DNA of 47,491 nucleotides, from contig NZ_JAIBES010000039.1 in the NCBI RefSeq assembly GCF_019459305.1, forward strand, positions 1 through 47,491, in the 5' to 3' direction. Within the stretch, counting starts at the first letter, position 1. Every line of letters starts with the position of its first letter. Shown piece by piece: positions 1-8,941 of the stretch. The stretch comes from Sphingopyxis sp. (GTDB lineage: Bacteria > Pseudomonadota > Alphaproteobacteria > Sphingomonadales > Sphingomonadaceae). The position numbers and the translations under genes were made by a program. The notes under the pieces were generated by a model. The model was not told where the DNA came from. It worked only from the letters and a program-made list of their open reading frames with translations, and did no database searches.

Positions 1-23
1 CCCCCCCCCCCCCCCCCCCCCCC
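1..23. other. Poly-C run at the window edge
   Basis: The window opens with 23 consecutive C residues directly followed by mixed sequence. A perfect homopolymer of this length is rare in a GC-rich bacterial chromosome, and it sits exactly at the edge. It is more likely an assembly or gap-closing artefact than biology. A hypervariable tract cannot be excluded. Confidence 0.6.
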
Positions 24-109
24 TTTTCGATGCCCGGGCATTACACAGTCGCGCCATCACGCTGCGGCAACTCGACGAAATATCGGCTTTGGATGGAAAA
101 CGGACATGA
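24..109 (+). CDS. Possible C-terminal tail of a gene truncated at the left edge
   Basis: One plus-strand frame is open from the poly-C run to a TGA at 107-109. It reads like the end of a soluble protein (…ITLRQLDEISALDGKRT). Sphingomonad-like codon choice (CGC, CTG, CGG, CTC, GAC) supports it weakly. The fragment is too short to identify, and the poly-C run prevents tracing it upstream. The other two frames are also open over part of this stretch, so this remains a guess. Confidence 0.25.
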
Positions 110-114
110 ACTCT

Positions 115-290
115 TCTCCCTTTGAGGGAGAGGATAGCGCAGCTTTGCTCGGTCAGAAGCTAGAGAAGCTTGGGGGTGAAGCGCCAGCGGACGAAAAATC
201 CCCTCTCAACTGCGGCTAGGCAGCAAAGCTGCCGAGCCTTCGTATCTCTTCCTCGACGGGAGAGAGGAAGAACGTGCCAAGTCCTCAATC
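115..290. repeat. Palindromic intergenic repeat, two opposed half-elements
   Basis: The gene-free stretch contains short inverted pairs. CTCCCTTTGAGGGAG at the left folds on itself. Near the right, CGGCTAGGCAGC and GCTGCCGAGCC flank a short loop. GAGAGG/CCTCTC-type blocks occur at both ends, so the whole unit resembles two REP-like elements head to head. Such sequences recur between genes in sphingomonad genomes as I remember them. No coding capacity was recognised here. Confidence 0.55.
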
Positions 291-307
291 GGTCGTTTTA
301 CCGCCGC

Positions 308-1867
308 TCAATTCACCATCCGCTCATACCCCGCCCAATAAGGCGCCCGCAAATCCTTGCGCAAAATCTTGCCGCTCGCGTTCCTCGGCAAAGCATCAAT
401 CACATCAACGCTGCGCGGGCATTTGAACGGCGCAATGCGCTCGCGCGCCCAGGCGATGATGTCGGCTTCGTCGACCGTCATGCCCGGCTTGGCGACGCAT
501 ACGGCCTTCACGCTTTCGCCCCATTTGTCGTCGGGGATGCCGAAAACCGCGACCTCCTGCACCGCGGGGTGGCCGAAAATCGCGCTTTCGACCTCGGCGG
601 GATAGATATTCTCGCCGCCCGAAATGATCATGTCCTTCATCCGGTCGTGGATAAACAGATAGCCGTCTTCGTCGAGATAGCCGGCGTCGCCGGTGCGGAT
701 CCAGCCGTCGGCGCTGACCGTCTTGGCGGTCGCGTCGGGCAGGTTCCAATACCCCAGCATGTTGTTCGAGGATCGCGTGACGACCTCGCCAACGTCGCCG
801 ACCGGGACTTCCTCGCCCTCGGGGCCAAGGATCCTGATCTCGACCCCCGGCAGCGGCTTGCCCGCCGATCGCATCCGCGCATTGCCCGCCGGATCATGGT
901 CCTCAGGCGGCAGCATCGAAATGGTGCCGGTTGTTTCGGTCATCCCATATGCCTGAATGAACTGCGCCCCGAACATCTGGATGCACTGGCGCAGCAATTC
1001 GAGCGGGATAGGCGCGGCGCCGTAGAGGATATATTTGAGGCGGCTGTAATCAACGCTGGCGCAGCGCGGGTGCATCAGCAGGAATTGCAGCGCCGCGGGA
1101 ACCATGAAAAAGCGCGTCACGCCATGTTGCTCGACCGCGTCGAACACCCCCTCGGGGTTGAACTCGGCCAGGATGATACCGGGCAGTCCTGCCGCCAGCG
1201 CCATGATACCCAGCCCGGTGCCGCCAATATGCGCGCACGGCATCGCAACCAGCACCGCCTCGTCATCGTCCCATTTCGTATAGGGCATGTCGAGGTCGCT
1301 GGAATGTTTGCGCAGCGCGAACAAGTTGCGGTTCGACAGCACGGCGCCCTTGGGGTTGCCGGTCGTGCCCGAAGTGTAAAGCTGAAGCACCGCATCATCG
1401 GTGCCCGATGGCACGAATGCGGTCCGCGCGGCGCCGTCGATCATCACTCGCGCCTCGGCGGCACCGACGATGGTGGGGGCATGGTCGAGCTTACCGGCAA
1501 GCTGATCGGCGAGCGTGTCGAACCCCGGCCCCCCGAACACCATCTTCGCCTGCGTGTCGTTGACAATGAACGCCCATTCGGTCGGCGACAGGCGCCAGCC
1601 GATCGGCGCCATCACGATACCGGCGCGCGCGGCGCCGTAGAAGAGGATGAAATAGAGGTCGCTGTTCTTGCCGATCCACGCGATCCGGTCGCCCTTTTGC
1701 AGCCCCGCAGCGAACAGCGCCGACGCGACTTTCGCGGTCGCTTCGTCGAGTTCGGCATAGGTGTAAACGCGGCCTTCCTCGCGCAGCGCGACGCGGTCGG
1801 CGCGCTCGCTGGCCCAATGGGTCAGGAATTCGTCGAATGTGAAAAGCTCCGAAACGTCGCGGGGCAT
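308..1867 (-). CDS. AMP-forming acyl-CoA synthetase (ANL superfamily)
   Basis: The 519-residue protein should activate a carboxylic acid, probably a fatty or aromatic acid, to acyl-AMP and then acyl-CoA in the cytoplasm. The P-loop-like motif TSGTTGNPKG lies at residues 165-174, followed by YGMTETTG, the TGD motif in TGDAGYLDEDGY, and the C-terminal PRNASGKILRK with the adenylation lysine near residue 500. Length is normal for the family. The ATG at 1867 is preferred to an in-frame ATG at 1889-1891 because a GAGGAGAG Shine-Dalgarno sequence lies just before it. It is the first gene in from the left edge and has about 100 bp to the methyltransferase gene upstream. Substrate cannot be read from the sequence. 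Confidence 0.9.
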   Translation of the reverse strand: MPRDVSELFTFDEFLTHWASERADRVALREEGRVYTYAELDEATAKVASALFAAGLQKGDRIAWIGKNSDLYFILFYGAARAGIVMAPIGWRLSPTEWAFIVNDTQAKMVFGGPGFDTLADQLAGKLDHAPTIVGAAEARVMIDGAARTAFVPSGTDDAVLQLYTSGTTGNPKGAVLSNRNLFALRKHSSDLDMPYTKWDDDEAVLVAMPCAHIGGTGLGIMALAAGLPGIILAEFNPEGVFDAVEQHGVTRFFMVPAALQFLLMHPRCASVDYSRLKYILYGAAPIPLELLRQCIQMFGAQFIQAYGMTETTGTISMLPPEDHDPAGNARMRSAGKPLPGVEIRILGPEGEEVPVGDVGEVVTRSSNNMLGYWNLPDATAKTVSADGWIRTGDAGYLDEDGYLFIHDRMKDMIISGGENIYPAEVESAIFGHPAVQEVAVFGIPDDKWGESVKAVCVAKPGMTVDEADIIAWARERIAPFKCPRSVDVIDALPRNASGKILRKDLRAPYWAGYERMVN

Positions 1868-1968
1868 GAACTCTCTCTCCTCGAATCGCATCTTTTGCGT
1901 GCAATTGGGGAAAGGCTAGCGGCTGCGCGTGGCACGTAAAGCGCGTATCGACAACCCTGTCAGCAACG

Positions 1969-2607
1969 TCAGGTGCGGCGGAACAGCAGCATCAGGTTGT
2001 TCGCAGGCATTGGGCGGCGCTCCATGAAGCTCAGGCCCGCGTCGGCGGCGGCCGCCTTGACGTCATCAATGTTACGCAACCCCCACGCCGGATCGCGTGC
2101 GCGAAGACTGGCGTCGAAGACAATATTGCTGTCCGCGGTCGGCACATTGGGTTCGACATAAGGGCCGTAAAGAATCAACGGCGCACCGGTGCGCAGCAAT
2201 CGCGCCGCGCCCGCCAACAGTCCAAGGGTCGCATCCCACGGGCTGATATGCACCATGTTGATGCAAAGGATCGCGTCGGCGCGGTCGATCGGCCAGCCCC
2301 CGACAGACGCGTCGAGCGCCAGCGGCAGCGCGATATTGGCAAGCCCCGCGTCGGCGCACCATGCCGCGATCGAAACCAGTCCGGCCGGATCGGGATCGCT
2401 CGGCTGCCAGTCCAGCGTTGGAAAGGCCGCGGCGAAATGGACGACATGTTCGCCCGATCCGCTTGCGACCTCCAGCACGGTGCCCGTCGCGGGCAACCAC
2501 TCGGCGAGCACCGCTGCGATCGCATCGCGGTTGCGCAGCGTCGCCGGGGCGTGGCGCTTGTCGTCGCTGCCGCCGTCGCTGGGCATCCACGGCGGTGACG
2601 ATGCCAT
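1969..2607 (-). CDS. DUF938-type SAM-dependent methyltransferase-like protein
   Basis: A 212-residue soluble protein with a class I methyltransferase fold signature. RHAPATLRNRDAI near the N-terminus is typical of the DUF938 family. It is followed by the SAM-binding loop VLEVASGSGEHVVHFA, an acidic motif at the end of strand 2 (WQPSDPD) and CINMVHISPW in the active-site region. The ATG at 2607 overlaps the TGA of the upstream membrane-protein gene as ATGA, suggesting translational coupling. An alternative ATG at 2586 is nearer the usual family start. The methylated substrate of this family is not known to me. Confidence 0.8.
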   Translation of the reverse strand: MASSPPWMPSDGGSDDKRHAPATLRNRDAIAAVLAEWLPATGTVLEVASGSGEHVVHFAAAFPTLDWQPSDPDPAGLVSIAAWCADAGLANIALPLALDASVGGWPIDRADAILCINMVHISPWDATLGLLAGAARLLRTGAPLILYGPYVEPNVPTADSNIVFDASLRARDPAWGLRNIDDVKAAAADAGLSFMERRPMPANNLMLLFRRT

Positions 2608-3053
2608 CAGGCTTTGGCCTGCGCCCGTGCGCGGCGTTCGCGGACGATCAGCCATGCGAGCAGCCCGACGGGGCCGACCATCAGGGTCAGAAACAGGAAT
2701 GGGAACTGCACGACGCGACTGAACCCCTTGTTGTCCGCATCGCGCGCGATCCACATGCCGGTGAACAGGTCGAACGCCAGATAATGCGTCCATCCCAAAG
2801 TCGCGCCGCCGGGGCTGTCGAACAGTTTCATGACCCCCGCCAGCGTCGTGAAATTGCCGCCGCCAGGGCCGCCGGGATCGATCCCGCCGCTGAGGAACCC
2901 GACAATCATCACGGTGTAGGCGAGGCAGAGCAGGAACACCCCGGCATAGAGGATTACAGCCAGGATTTTCGGACCGCGCGGAAGGAACGCCAGCGCGATC
3001 CAGCTGGCGAACGCCCAATAATTGGCGAGCAGAAAGATCGTATCCCAAGTCAT
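2607..3053 (-). CDS. ABA4-like integral membrane protein (DUF4281-type)
   Basis: A 148-residue membrane protein with about four hydrophobic segments: near residues 5-22, 28-50, 88-102 and 115-135. The start MTWDTIFLLANYWAFASW and the motif GWTHYLAFDLFTGMWIARDA match the ABA4-like family, named after the plant neoxanthin-synthesis protein. The latter motif is its most conserved block. The ATG at 3053 has a GGAGGGA ribosome-binding site, so an upstream in-frame start at 3077 is less likely. It is coupled by ATGA to the methyltransferase gene. Sphingomonads make carotenoids, so a xanthophyll-related role is possible but not shown here. Confidence 0.75.
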   Translation of the reverse strand: MTWDTIFLLANYWAFASWIALAFLPRGPKILAVILYAGVFLLCLAYTVMIVGFLSGGIDPGGPGGGNFTTLAGVMKLFDSPGGATLGWTHYLAFDLFTGMWIARDADNKGFSRVVQFPFLFLTLMVGPVGLLAWLIVRERRARAQAKA

Positions 3054-3144
3054 CTGTCGTCCCTCCCCTAAACGCAAAACGCGATCCGTCTCCGCGACAT
3101 GCGTCTTACGCGCGCACGCTGCCGACGTTTCGGTTGACCACAGC

Positions 3145-3483
3145 CTATATCAACCCGCCAAGCCCGAACAGCACGATCCCGCCGAACAGTGCGACCAGCC
3201 CGGTCGTGACGATCAGCAGCGTCATACGCGCCGCGGGCAGTCGCCGCGTCGCCGCGAAGGCCGCGGCGAGTCCCGCCCCGAGCGCGATCAGCGGCGCATA
3301 GACGAAAGCCCAGCCGTAGCTGAACTCGCGGCGCACCTCGATCAACTCCCATTGTTCGACAACCAGCCCGTACAGCGTGATCGCGGCGAGCCAGACCGCG
3401 ACCAAGACGACCGCGAACAACGCTCCGCCGGCCAGACAGCCCGCCGTCGTGCGTTTCGCGCCGCTGTCGCCTCCTTCGCTCAA
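3145..3483 (-). CDS. Small membrane protein of unknown function
   Basis: A 112-residue protein with three predicted membrane spans, near residues 15-40, 57-78 and 88-110, and a short polar N-terminus. It starts at TTG overlapping the TGA of gcvPB (TTGA), so it looks like the last translated gene of the glycine-cleavage operon. No family was recognised. Its expression is probably tied to the operon by coupling; whether it has any role with glycine is unknown. Confidence 0.6.
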   Translation of the reverse strand: MSEGGDSGAKRTTAGCLAGGALFAVVLVAVWLAAITLYGLVVEQWELIEVRREFSYGWAFVYAPLIALGAGLAAAFAATRRLPAARMTLLIVTTGLVALFGGIVLFGLGGLI

Positions 3484-5072
3484 CTGCCGCCGATCTCGCT
3501 CGGCGCGGGGGTGCCGGGTGCGGCGGCGGGCTCGTTCCAGGCAAGGATCGGCTTGCGCGCCGCGGCGGTCTCGTCAAGCCGCGCGCGGGGGGCAAAATGC
3601 GGGGCGGATTTGAGCGCCGGGTCGCCGTTTTTCGCACGCATCGCAATGCTGCGCAGCGCGCCGATGAACTGGTCGAGCGCCGCCTTGCTCTCGGTCTCGG
3701 TCGGCTCGACGAGCATCGCGCCGTGGACAACGAGCGGGAAATAGACCGTCATCGGATGATATCCCTCGTCAATCAGCCCCTTCGCGATGTCGAGGGTCGA
3801 GAAGCCCTCGGCGAGGCCTTTGTCGCTGAACAGCGCCTCGTGCATGCACGGCCCCGACGTCGCGAACGGCGCGTCGAGCACGCCCTCCAGGCTGCGCAAC
3901 ACATAATTGGCGTTGAGCACCGCATCCTCGGCGACCTGCTTGAGCCCGTCGGCACCGTGGCTGAGGATATACGTCAGCGCGCGGGTGAACATGCCCATCT
4001 GGCCGTGGAACGCGGTCATGCGGCCAAAGGTTTGCGGATGATCCTCCCCCGCGCTTTCCTCTTCGATCAGGCGGAAGCCTTCGGCATGCTTGGTCACGAA
4101 CGGCAAAGGCGCGAAGGGTGCGAGTGCTTCGGACAGCACCACCGGCCCCGAACCTGGTCCACCGCCGCCGTGCGGGGTCGAGAAGGTCTTGTGCAAATTG
4201 ATGTGCATGGCATCGACACCGAGGTCTCCGGGGCGCACGCGGCCGACGATCGCATTGAAATTGGCGCCGTCGCAATAGACATAACCGCCTGCCGCATGCA
4301 CCGCGTCCGAAATCGCCTTCATGTCGCGCTCGAACAGCCCGCAAGTATTGGGGTTGGTGATCATCACGCCTGCGACGTCGGGGCCAAGCCGCGCCTTGAG
4401 CGCTGCGAGGTTGACGCGGCCCGCTTCGGTTGCCGGAATATCCTCGACCGCGAAGCCCGCGAATGCCGCGGTCGCAGGGTTCGTGCCGTGTGCGCTTTCC
4501 GGGACCAGAATGACGCGGCGGTCCTCGCCGCGCGCTTCCAATGCCGCCTTGATGCAGAGGATGCCGCACAACTCGCCATGCGCGCCCGCCTTGGGCGACA
4601 TTGCGACGCTGTGCATGCCGGTCAGCGTGATCAGCCATTCGGCGAGTTCGTGGATCACCGCATAGGCGCCCTGTACCGTCTCCTGCGGCTGCAATGGATG
4701 CGCGTCGGCAAAGCCCGGCATCCGCGCGACCTTTTCGTTGAGACGCGGGTTATGCTTCATCGTGCAGCTGCCCAGCGGGAACAGGCCAAGGTCGATCGCA
4801 TAATTCTGCCGCGACAGGCGCGTATAATGGCGCACCGTTTCGGCTTCGCTTAGCCCCGGCAGGCCGATCGGCGCGGTGCGCGCCAGCGGGCCGAGATCGG
4901 CGGCGAATGCTGTTTCGTCGAAATCGACGCCAGTCGTTTCGGCCGAGCCGATTTCGAAGATCAGCGCTTCCTCGAGCATCAGCGCGCGGTTTCCGGTGAA
5001 GGTGGTGCTGTCATCGGCACCGCCCGCGGCGATCATTTCGGGGCGCCAGCCGCCGGGGTTGAGTGCGGTCAT
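3480..5072 (-). CDS. gcvPB: Glycine dehydrogenase (decarboxylating) subunit 2
   Basis: The PLP-binding half of the split P-protein, 530 residues. With GcvPA it decarboxylates glycine and passes the aminomethyl group to the lipoyl arm of GcvH. The motif [18 protein letters not shown] carries the PLP lysine at about residue 295. Family signatures such as [28 protein letters not shown] and the [11 protein letters not shown] block are present. The C-terminal 30 residues are Pro/Ala-rich and low in complexity. ATG overlaps the gcvPA stop (ATGA), consistent with balanced production of the two subunits. Confidence 0.97.
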   Translation of the reverse strand: MTALNPGGWRPEMIAAGGADDSTTFTGNRALMLEEALIFEIGSAETTGVDFDETAFAADLGPLARTAPIGLPGLSEAETVRHYTRLSRQNYAIDLGLFPLGSCTMKHNPRLNEKVARMPGFADAHPLQPQETVQGAYAVIHELAEWLITLTGMHSVAMSPKAGAHGELCGILCIKAALEARGEDRRVILVPESAHGTNPATAAFAGFAVEDIPATEAGRVNLAALKARLGPDVAGVMITNPNTCGLFERDMKAISDAVHAAGGYVYCDGANFNAIVGRVRPGDLGVDAMHINLHKTFSTPHGGGGPGSGPVVLSEALAPFAPLPFVTKHAEGFRLIEEESAGEDHPQTFGRMTAFHGQMGMFTRALTYILSHGADGLKQVAEDAVLNANYVLRSLEGVLDAPFATSGPCMHEALFSDKGLAEGFSTLDIAKGLIDEGYHPMTVYFPLVVHGAMLVEPTETESKAALDQFIGALRSIAMRAKNGDPALKSAPHFAPRARLDETAAARKPILAWNEPAAAPGTPAPSEIGGS

Positions 5073-6427
5073 GCCAGCACCTCCTTCAGAGCGGCGGCGA
5101 AGGCGGATATATCCGCGGCGGTCACGGTTTCGGTGACCGCAACGACGACGCCGTTCGCGAGGTCTGCGTTGGCGGGATAGAGACGGCCCAGCGATACGCC
5201 GCCCAAAATGTCACGCTCGGCGAGCTTATGGATCACCGGCCGCGCTTCGGTCGGCAGCAGCAGGGTGAATTCGTTGAAATAGCTGTTGTTGAGTACCGAC
5301 ACACCCGGGATATTGGCCAGTTCGGCGGCAGCTTGCTTGGCGCGGCCATGGTTGATCGCGGCGAGCTGGCGTAGCCCCGCCTCGCCCAGTAATGTCATAT
5401 GAATGCTGAAGGCGAGCGCACAGAGCCCTGAATTCGTACAGATATTGCTCGTCGCCTTTTCGCGGCGGATATGCTGTTCGCGCGTCGACAGCGTCAGCAC
5501 AAAGCCGCGCTTGCCATTGGCATCGACCGTCTCGCCGCAAAGGCGGCCCGGCATCTGGCGGACATATTTGGTCTTGCACGCGAACAGGCCCACGTAAGGC
5601 CCGCCGAATTGCAACCCGACGCCGATCGACTGCCCCTCGCCCACCACAATGTCGGCGCCCATTTCACCCGGCGCTTTGATCAGGCCGAGCGCGACGGGTT
5701 CGGTGACCACCGCGATCAGCAACGCCCCCGCGGCCTGACACGCCGCGGCCAGCGCGGTCATATCGTCGATGCGACCGAGGATGTCGGGATATTGGACGAC
5801 AACGCAGCTTGTTTCCTTGTCGATACTGTCCGCGAGTGCCGCCCAATCGGTCCCGGCGTCGAGGCTGGGATCGCCATCGACGAGCACGTCGCCGGTATAT
5901 TTCGCCATCGTGCGCGCGACGCTGCGATAATGCGGATGCAGCCCGGTCGACAGCAGCGCCTTGCCGCGCTTGGTGATCCGCCGTGCCATCACGATCGCTT
6001 CCCAGCAGGCGGTCGAACCGTCGTACATCGATGCATTGGCGACGTCGGTGCCGAGCAGGCGGGCGACCTGCGACTGGAATTCGAACAGCATCTGCAGCGT
6101 GCCCTGCGCGATTTCGGGCTGATACGGGGTGTAGGCGGTCAGGAACTCGCCGCGTTGGATCAGATGATCGACGCTGGCAGGAACATGGTGGCGATAGGCA
6201 CCGGCACCGAGGAAAAACGGCCCGTCGGCCGCAGCGCGGTTCTGGCGCGACAGCGCCGCCATATGACGCTCGACCGCCAGTTCGCTGGCGTGCAGCGGCA
6301 GATCGGCGATTGGCCCATCGAGCCGCGCATCGACGGGAACATCGGCGAAAAGATCATCGATCGACGCCGCACCGATGGTGGCAAGCATTGCGCTGCGGTC
6401 ATTGGTTGTCAGGGGAAGGTAACGCAT
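5069..6427 (-). CDS. gcvPA: Glycine dehydrogenase (decarboxylating) subunit 1
   Basis: A 452-residue protein homologous to the N-terminal half of the P-protein; it forms the heterotetramer with GcvPB. Recognisable family blocks are [18 protein letters not shown] at the start, [25 protein letters not shown], and [30 protein letters not shown] appears later. The ATG at 6427 has a GGAG ribosome-binding site and lies three bases after the stop of the glycosyltransferase-like gene. The split PA/PB arrangement is common in alphaproteobacteria. Confidence 0.97.
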   Translation of the reverse strand: MRYLPLTTNDRSAMLATIGAASIDDLFADVPVDARLDGPIADLPLHASELAVERHMAALSRQNRAAADGPFFLGAGAYRHHVPASVDHLIQRGEFLTAYTPYQPEIAQGTLQMLFEFQSQVARLLGTDVANASMYDGSTACWEAIVMARRITKRGKALLSTGLHPHYRSVARTMAKYTGDVLVDGDPSLDAGTDWAALADSIDKETSCVVVQYPDILGRIDDMTALAAACQAAGALLIAVVTEPVALGLIKAPGEMGADIVVGEGQSIGVGLQFGGPYVGLFACKTKYVRQMPGRLCGETVDANGKRGFVLTLSTREQHIRREKATSNICTNSGLCALAFSIHMTLLGEAGLRQLAAINHGRAKQAAAELANIPGVSVLNNSYFNEFTLLLPTEARPVIHKLAERDILGGVSLGRLYPANADLANGVVVAVTETVTAADISAFAAALKEVLA

Positions 6428-6430
6428 GAA

Positions 6431-7264
6431 CTACTCCGCAGAAGAAGCTGGTTTTTCGGAAAAAAGCTGGACGGTATCGGCAAGGGTACCGGAGAAAATC
6501 GCCGGACCGGCGTGGGTCGTGCGGATCCATGGCGCGAGCCAGATGCGAAAACCCGCGTCGCGAACGCGGCGGCAAAAGGCATAGTCGTCGGAGAGCAACG
6601 CCTGGCTTTCGGGCTCGATATAGGGACAGAAAAACGCGGGGACGATATCGCCAACGCCATGCGCCTGCCGCTCGGCGGGGTCGGGCCGGAAAACGAGGTC
6701 GGGCATCGCCTTCGCCATGCCGTCGAGCACCGCACGACGGATGAGCATCATCGCGGTGCCGAGCCGCGTTAGCTCGACGAGGTCAGTCATCTTGAAACTC
6801 TGCTCGGGGTTCAGGAAATGCAGCGCGAAGTCGCCGGTGTAGCGCGCGAGATCGGCGGGATTAACCTTGCCCAGCCCCTGTTCGACCGCACGCGCGACAT
6901 TGGCCCAATTGATCATCCGCCGCGGATAGGCGCCGCCCAGCACCCCGCAATCGGGGTTCGCCTCCATCGCGCGGATCAGCGAGAACACATCGTCAGCCGA
7001 AAAATCGATGTCGGCATCGATGAACAGCAGATGGGTGCAATCGCTGGCGAGGAACATCGCGTTGAGCATGTTGCGCGCGCGGGTGATCGACGGCTGGTAG
7101 AGGATGAATTCGAACCGCACCGAAATGCCCATCGCCTGCGCGCGCAACGCCAGCGCCAGCGCCGCGCGGACATAGGTGCCCTGCGCCCCTTCATAGATGG
7201 GTGTCGCCACCATCAGGCGGCAATTGGCGAGGGCATGTTCGGTGGCGATTGCTTTTCTCCCCAC
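6431..7264 (-). CDS. Glycosyltransferase-like protein (GT-A/ANP1-like) inside the gcv operon
   Basis: A 277-residue soluble protein. It begins MVATPIYEGAQGTYVRAAL after a short leader, then TRARNMLNAMF and HLLFIDADIDF. The last carries a DxD-like acidic motif typical of GT-A nucleotide-sugar transferases. It ends with a block (LLSDDYAFCRRVRDAGFRIWLAP) resembling the acceptor-site region of GT2-like enzymes. No membrane span or signal peptide is visible. The reading frame reaches a GTG at 7264 inside a palindromic repeat; an ATG at 7213 is the alternative start but lacks a clear ribosome-binding site. It is wedged between gcvH and gcvPA and so should share their riboswitch control. Donor and acceptor are unknown. 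Confidence 0.75.
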   Translation of the reverse strand: MGRKAIATEHALANCRLMVATPIYEGAQGTYVRAALALALRAQAMGISVRFEFILYQPSITRARNMLNAMFLASDCTHLLFIDADIDFSADDVFSLIRAMEANPDCGVLGGAYPRRMINWANVARAVEQGLGKVNPADLARYTGDFALHFLNPEQSFKMTDLVELTRLGTAMMLIRRAVLDGMAKAMPDLVFRPDPAERQAHGVGDIVPAFFCPYIEPESQALLSDDYAFCRRVRDAGFRIWLAPWIRTTHAGPAIFSGTLADTVQLFSEKPASSAE

Positions 7265-7265
7265 T

Positions 7266-7360
7266 CCCGCTTGCGCGGGAGGGACCGGGGGAGAACCTGT
7301 TCGAGGGAGAAGCCTGTCCCCCGACAGGCCCTCCCCTAACCCCCTCCCGCAAGCGGGGGC
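7266..7360. repeat. REP-like inverted repeat between gcvH and the glycosyltransferase gene
   Basis: CCCGCTTGCGCGGGAGGG at 7266-7283 and CCCTCCCGCAAGCGGG at 7342-7357 are near-perfect reverse complements, and the first arm also folds on itself. CTGTCCCCCGACAGG lies between them. The RNA would form a long hairpin in the middle of the operon. It may modulate transcript stability or partial termination between gcvH and the downstream genes. Confidence 0.75.
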
Positions 7361-7366
7361 TCGACT

Positions 7367-7738
7367 CTACAGCGCGTCGCAGAACGCCTTGTATGCGGCG
7401 GCGTCCATCAGCCCGTCGAGTTGGCTCTTGTCGCTGAGGGCGAGGCGGAAGAACCAGCCTTCTCCCTCGGGGTCCGAGTTGACGAGTGCCGGGTCTTCCT
7501 CGAGCTGGCTGTTGCCTTCGGTCACGGTGCCATCGACGGGAGCGTAGACGTCGCTCGCTGCCTTCACCGATTCGACCACCGCGGCATCGCCGCCCTGGCT
7601 GAGCTCGGCGCCGGTGTCGGGCACCTCGACGAACACGATGTCGCCAAGCTGGCCCTGCGCAAAATCGGTAATGCCGACCGTTGCGACGTCACCATCGACA
7701 TCGATCCACTCATGCTCTTCGGTATAATAACGCGGCAT
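7367..7738 (-). CDS. gcvH: Glycine cleavage system H protein
   Basis: A 123-residue lipoyl carrier that shuttles the aminomethyl group between P, T and L proteins. It begins [24 protein letters not shown], and the lipoylation lysine is K59 in the motif [12 protein letters not shown]. Length is standard. The ATG lies four bases downstream of the gcvT stop with AGGAGC as ribosome-binding site within the end of gcvT. It is followed by a REP-like hairpin. Confidence 0.97.
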   Translation of the reverse strand: MPRYYTEEHEWIDVDGDVATVGITDFAQGQLGDIVFVEVPDTGAELSQGGDAAVVESVKAASDVYAPVDGTVTEGNSQLEEDPALVNSDPEGEGWFFRLALSDKSQLDGLMDAAAYKAFCDAL

Positions 7739-7741
7739 CGA

Positions 7742-8884
7742 TCAAGCTCCTGTTTTACGAACATAATTATGCGGAACAAAGGGCATGGCCGCGACGGTGC
7801 AGGCGACCCGCTTGCCGCGCACTTCGGCAGCGATCGCGGTGCCAGGTTCGGACAGACCGGTCGGCACATAGCCCATCGCGATCGGCGCGCCGACGCTGGG
7901 CGCGAACCCGCCCGAGGTCACGACCCCGATTTCGGTGTTGCCGTCGAACAGCTTGGCACCCTCGCGCACTGGCATTTTGCCGTCGACAAGGAGGCCGACG
8001 CGCTTGCGCGGGCTGCCGTCGGCGAGGTGACCAAGGATACGCGCCGCGCCGGGAAAGCCGCCTTCCTCGCGGCGGCGCTTGCTGATCGCGAACGCCAGAT
8101 CGCCTTCGACCGGATCGATCGTCGGGTCAAGATCATGGCCATAAAGCGGCAATCCCGCCTCCAGCCGCAACGAATCGCGCGCGCCCAGCCCGATCGGCTT
8201 CACTTCATCCATCGCACACAGCGCGTCAGAAAAAGCGGTCAGCACCTCATTGGGCAGCGAAATTTCAAAGCCATCCTCGCCGGTATAGCCGGAGCGGCTG
8301 ATCGCGATCGCATGGCCGTTCCACGTCGCACGCGTCGCCTGCATGAACACCAGTCCTGCGGCCTCGGGCACCAGCCGTGCCAGTGCATCCACGGCTTTTG
8401 GGCCTTGCAACGCGAGCAGGCCATAATCCTCATTATGGTTGAGCGTGATGTCGTCGGGCAGGTTTTCGCGCAGATGCCCGATATCTTCCCACTTCACCGC
8501 GCCGTTGACGACGATGCCATATTGATCACCCTCGTTGGTGATCATCAAATCGTCGAGAATGCCGCCATCCTCGTCGAGCAGCAGGGAATAGCGCATCCGG
8601 CCCGGCTTCAGCGCCGAAATATCGCCGGGAACGAGGGTTTCGAGCGCTTCGGCGACCTGGTCGCCCGACAGCGCCAACTGCCCCATATGGCTGACATCGA
8701 ACAGTCCGGCGTGTTCGCGGACCCACAGATGCTCGGCCATGATGCCTTCATACTGGATCGGCATCCAGTAACCGGCGAATTCGACCATCCGGCCGCCTTT
8801 CGCGCGATGCCAGGCATCGAGCGGCAGCACTTCGGTCGCGGCTTCGATCGCGACGTCTTCGTCCAGCTGTTCGGTTTCGGTCAT
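7742..8884 (-). CDS. gcvT: Glycine cleavage system T protein (aminomethyltransferase)
   Basis: A 380-residue folate-dependent aminomethyltransferase that releases ammonia and forms methylenetetrahydrofolate. Family blocks are MVEFAGYWMPIQYEGIMAEHLWVREHAGLFDVSHMGQ, SGYTGEDGFEISLP, and LRLEAGLPLYGHDLD. The GLxARDSLRLEAG region binds folate. The ATG at 8884 has a GGGAGA ribosome-binding site; an upstream in-frame extension to 8941 would run into the riboswitch and is rejected. It is the first gene of the operon behind the glycine riboswitch. Confidence 0.96.
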   Translation of the reverse strand: MTETEQLDEDVAIEAATEVLPLDAWHRAKGGRMVEFAGYWMPIQYEGIMAEHLWVREHAGLFDVSHMGQLALSGDQVAEALETLVPGDISALKPGRMRYSLLLDEDGGILDDLMITNEGDQYGIVVNGAVKWEDIGHLRENLPDDITLNHNEDYGLLALQGPKAVDALARLVPEAAGLVFMQATRATWNGHAIAISRSGYTGEDGFEISLPNEVLTAFSDALCAMDEVKPIGLGARDSLRLEAGLPLYGHDLDPTIDPVEGDLAFAISKRRREEGGFPGAARILGHLADGSPRKRVGLLVDGKMPVREGAKLFDGNTEIGVVTSGGFAPSVGAPIAMGYVPTGLSEPGTAIAAEVRGKRVACTVAAMPFVPHNYVRKTGA

Positions 8885-8941
8885 GTCAGTCTCCCGCGGT
8901 TGCACGGCGGATGCGCGGCGGGGTGCCGCGCCTTTCGCCAT

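Noticed and set aside
170..1939. Long plus-strand open frame, 589 codons
   Set aside because: It is antisense to the acyl-CoA synthetase and reads as Arg/His/Asp-rich low-complexity protein, typical of a GC-rich shadow frame.
3597..4853. Plus-strand open frame over gcvPB
   Set aside because: Composition (Arg-, His-, Gln-rich) and exact overlap with a certain gene make it a shadow.
5471..6772. Plus-strand open frame of 433 codons over gcvPA and the glycosyltransferase gene
   Set aside because: It crosses a real gene boundary and has no recognisable domain.
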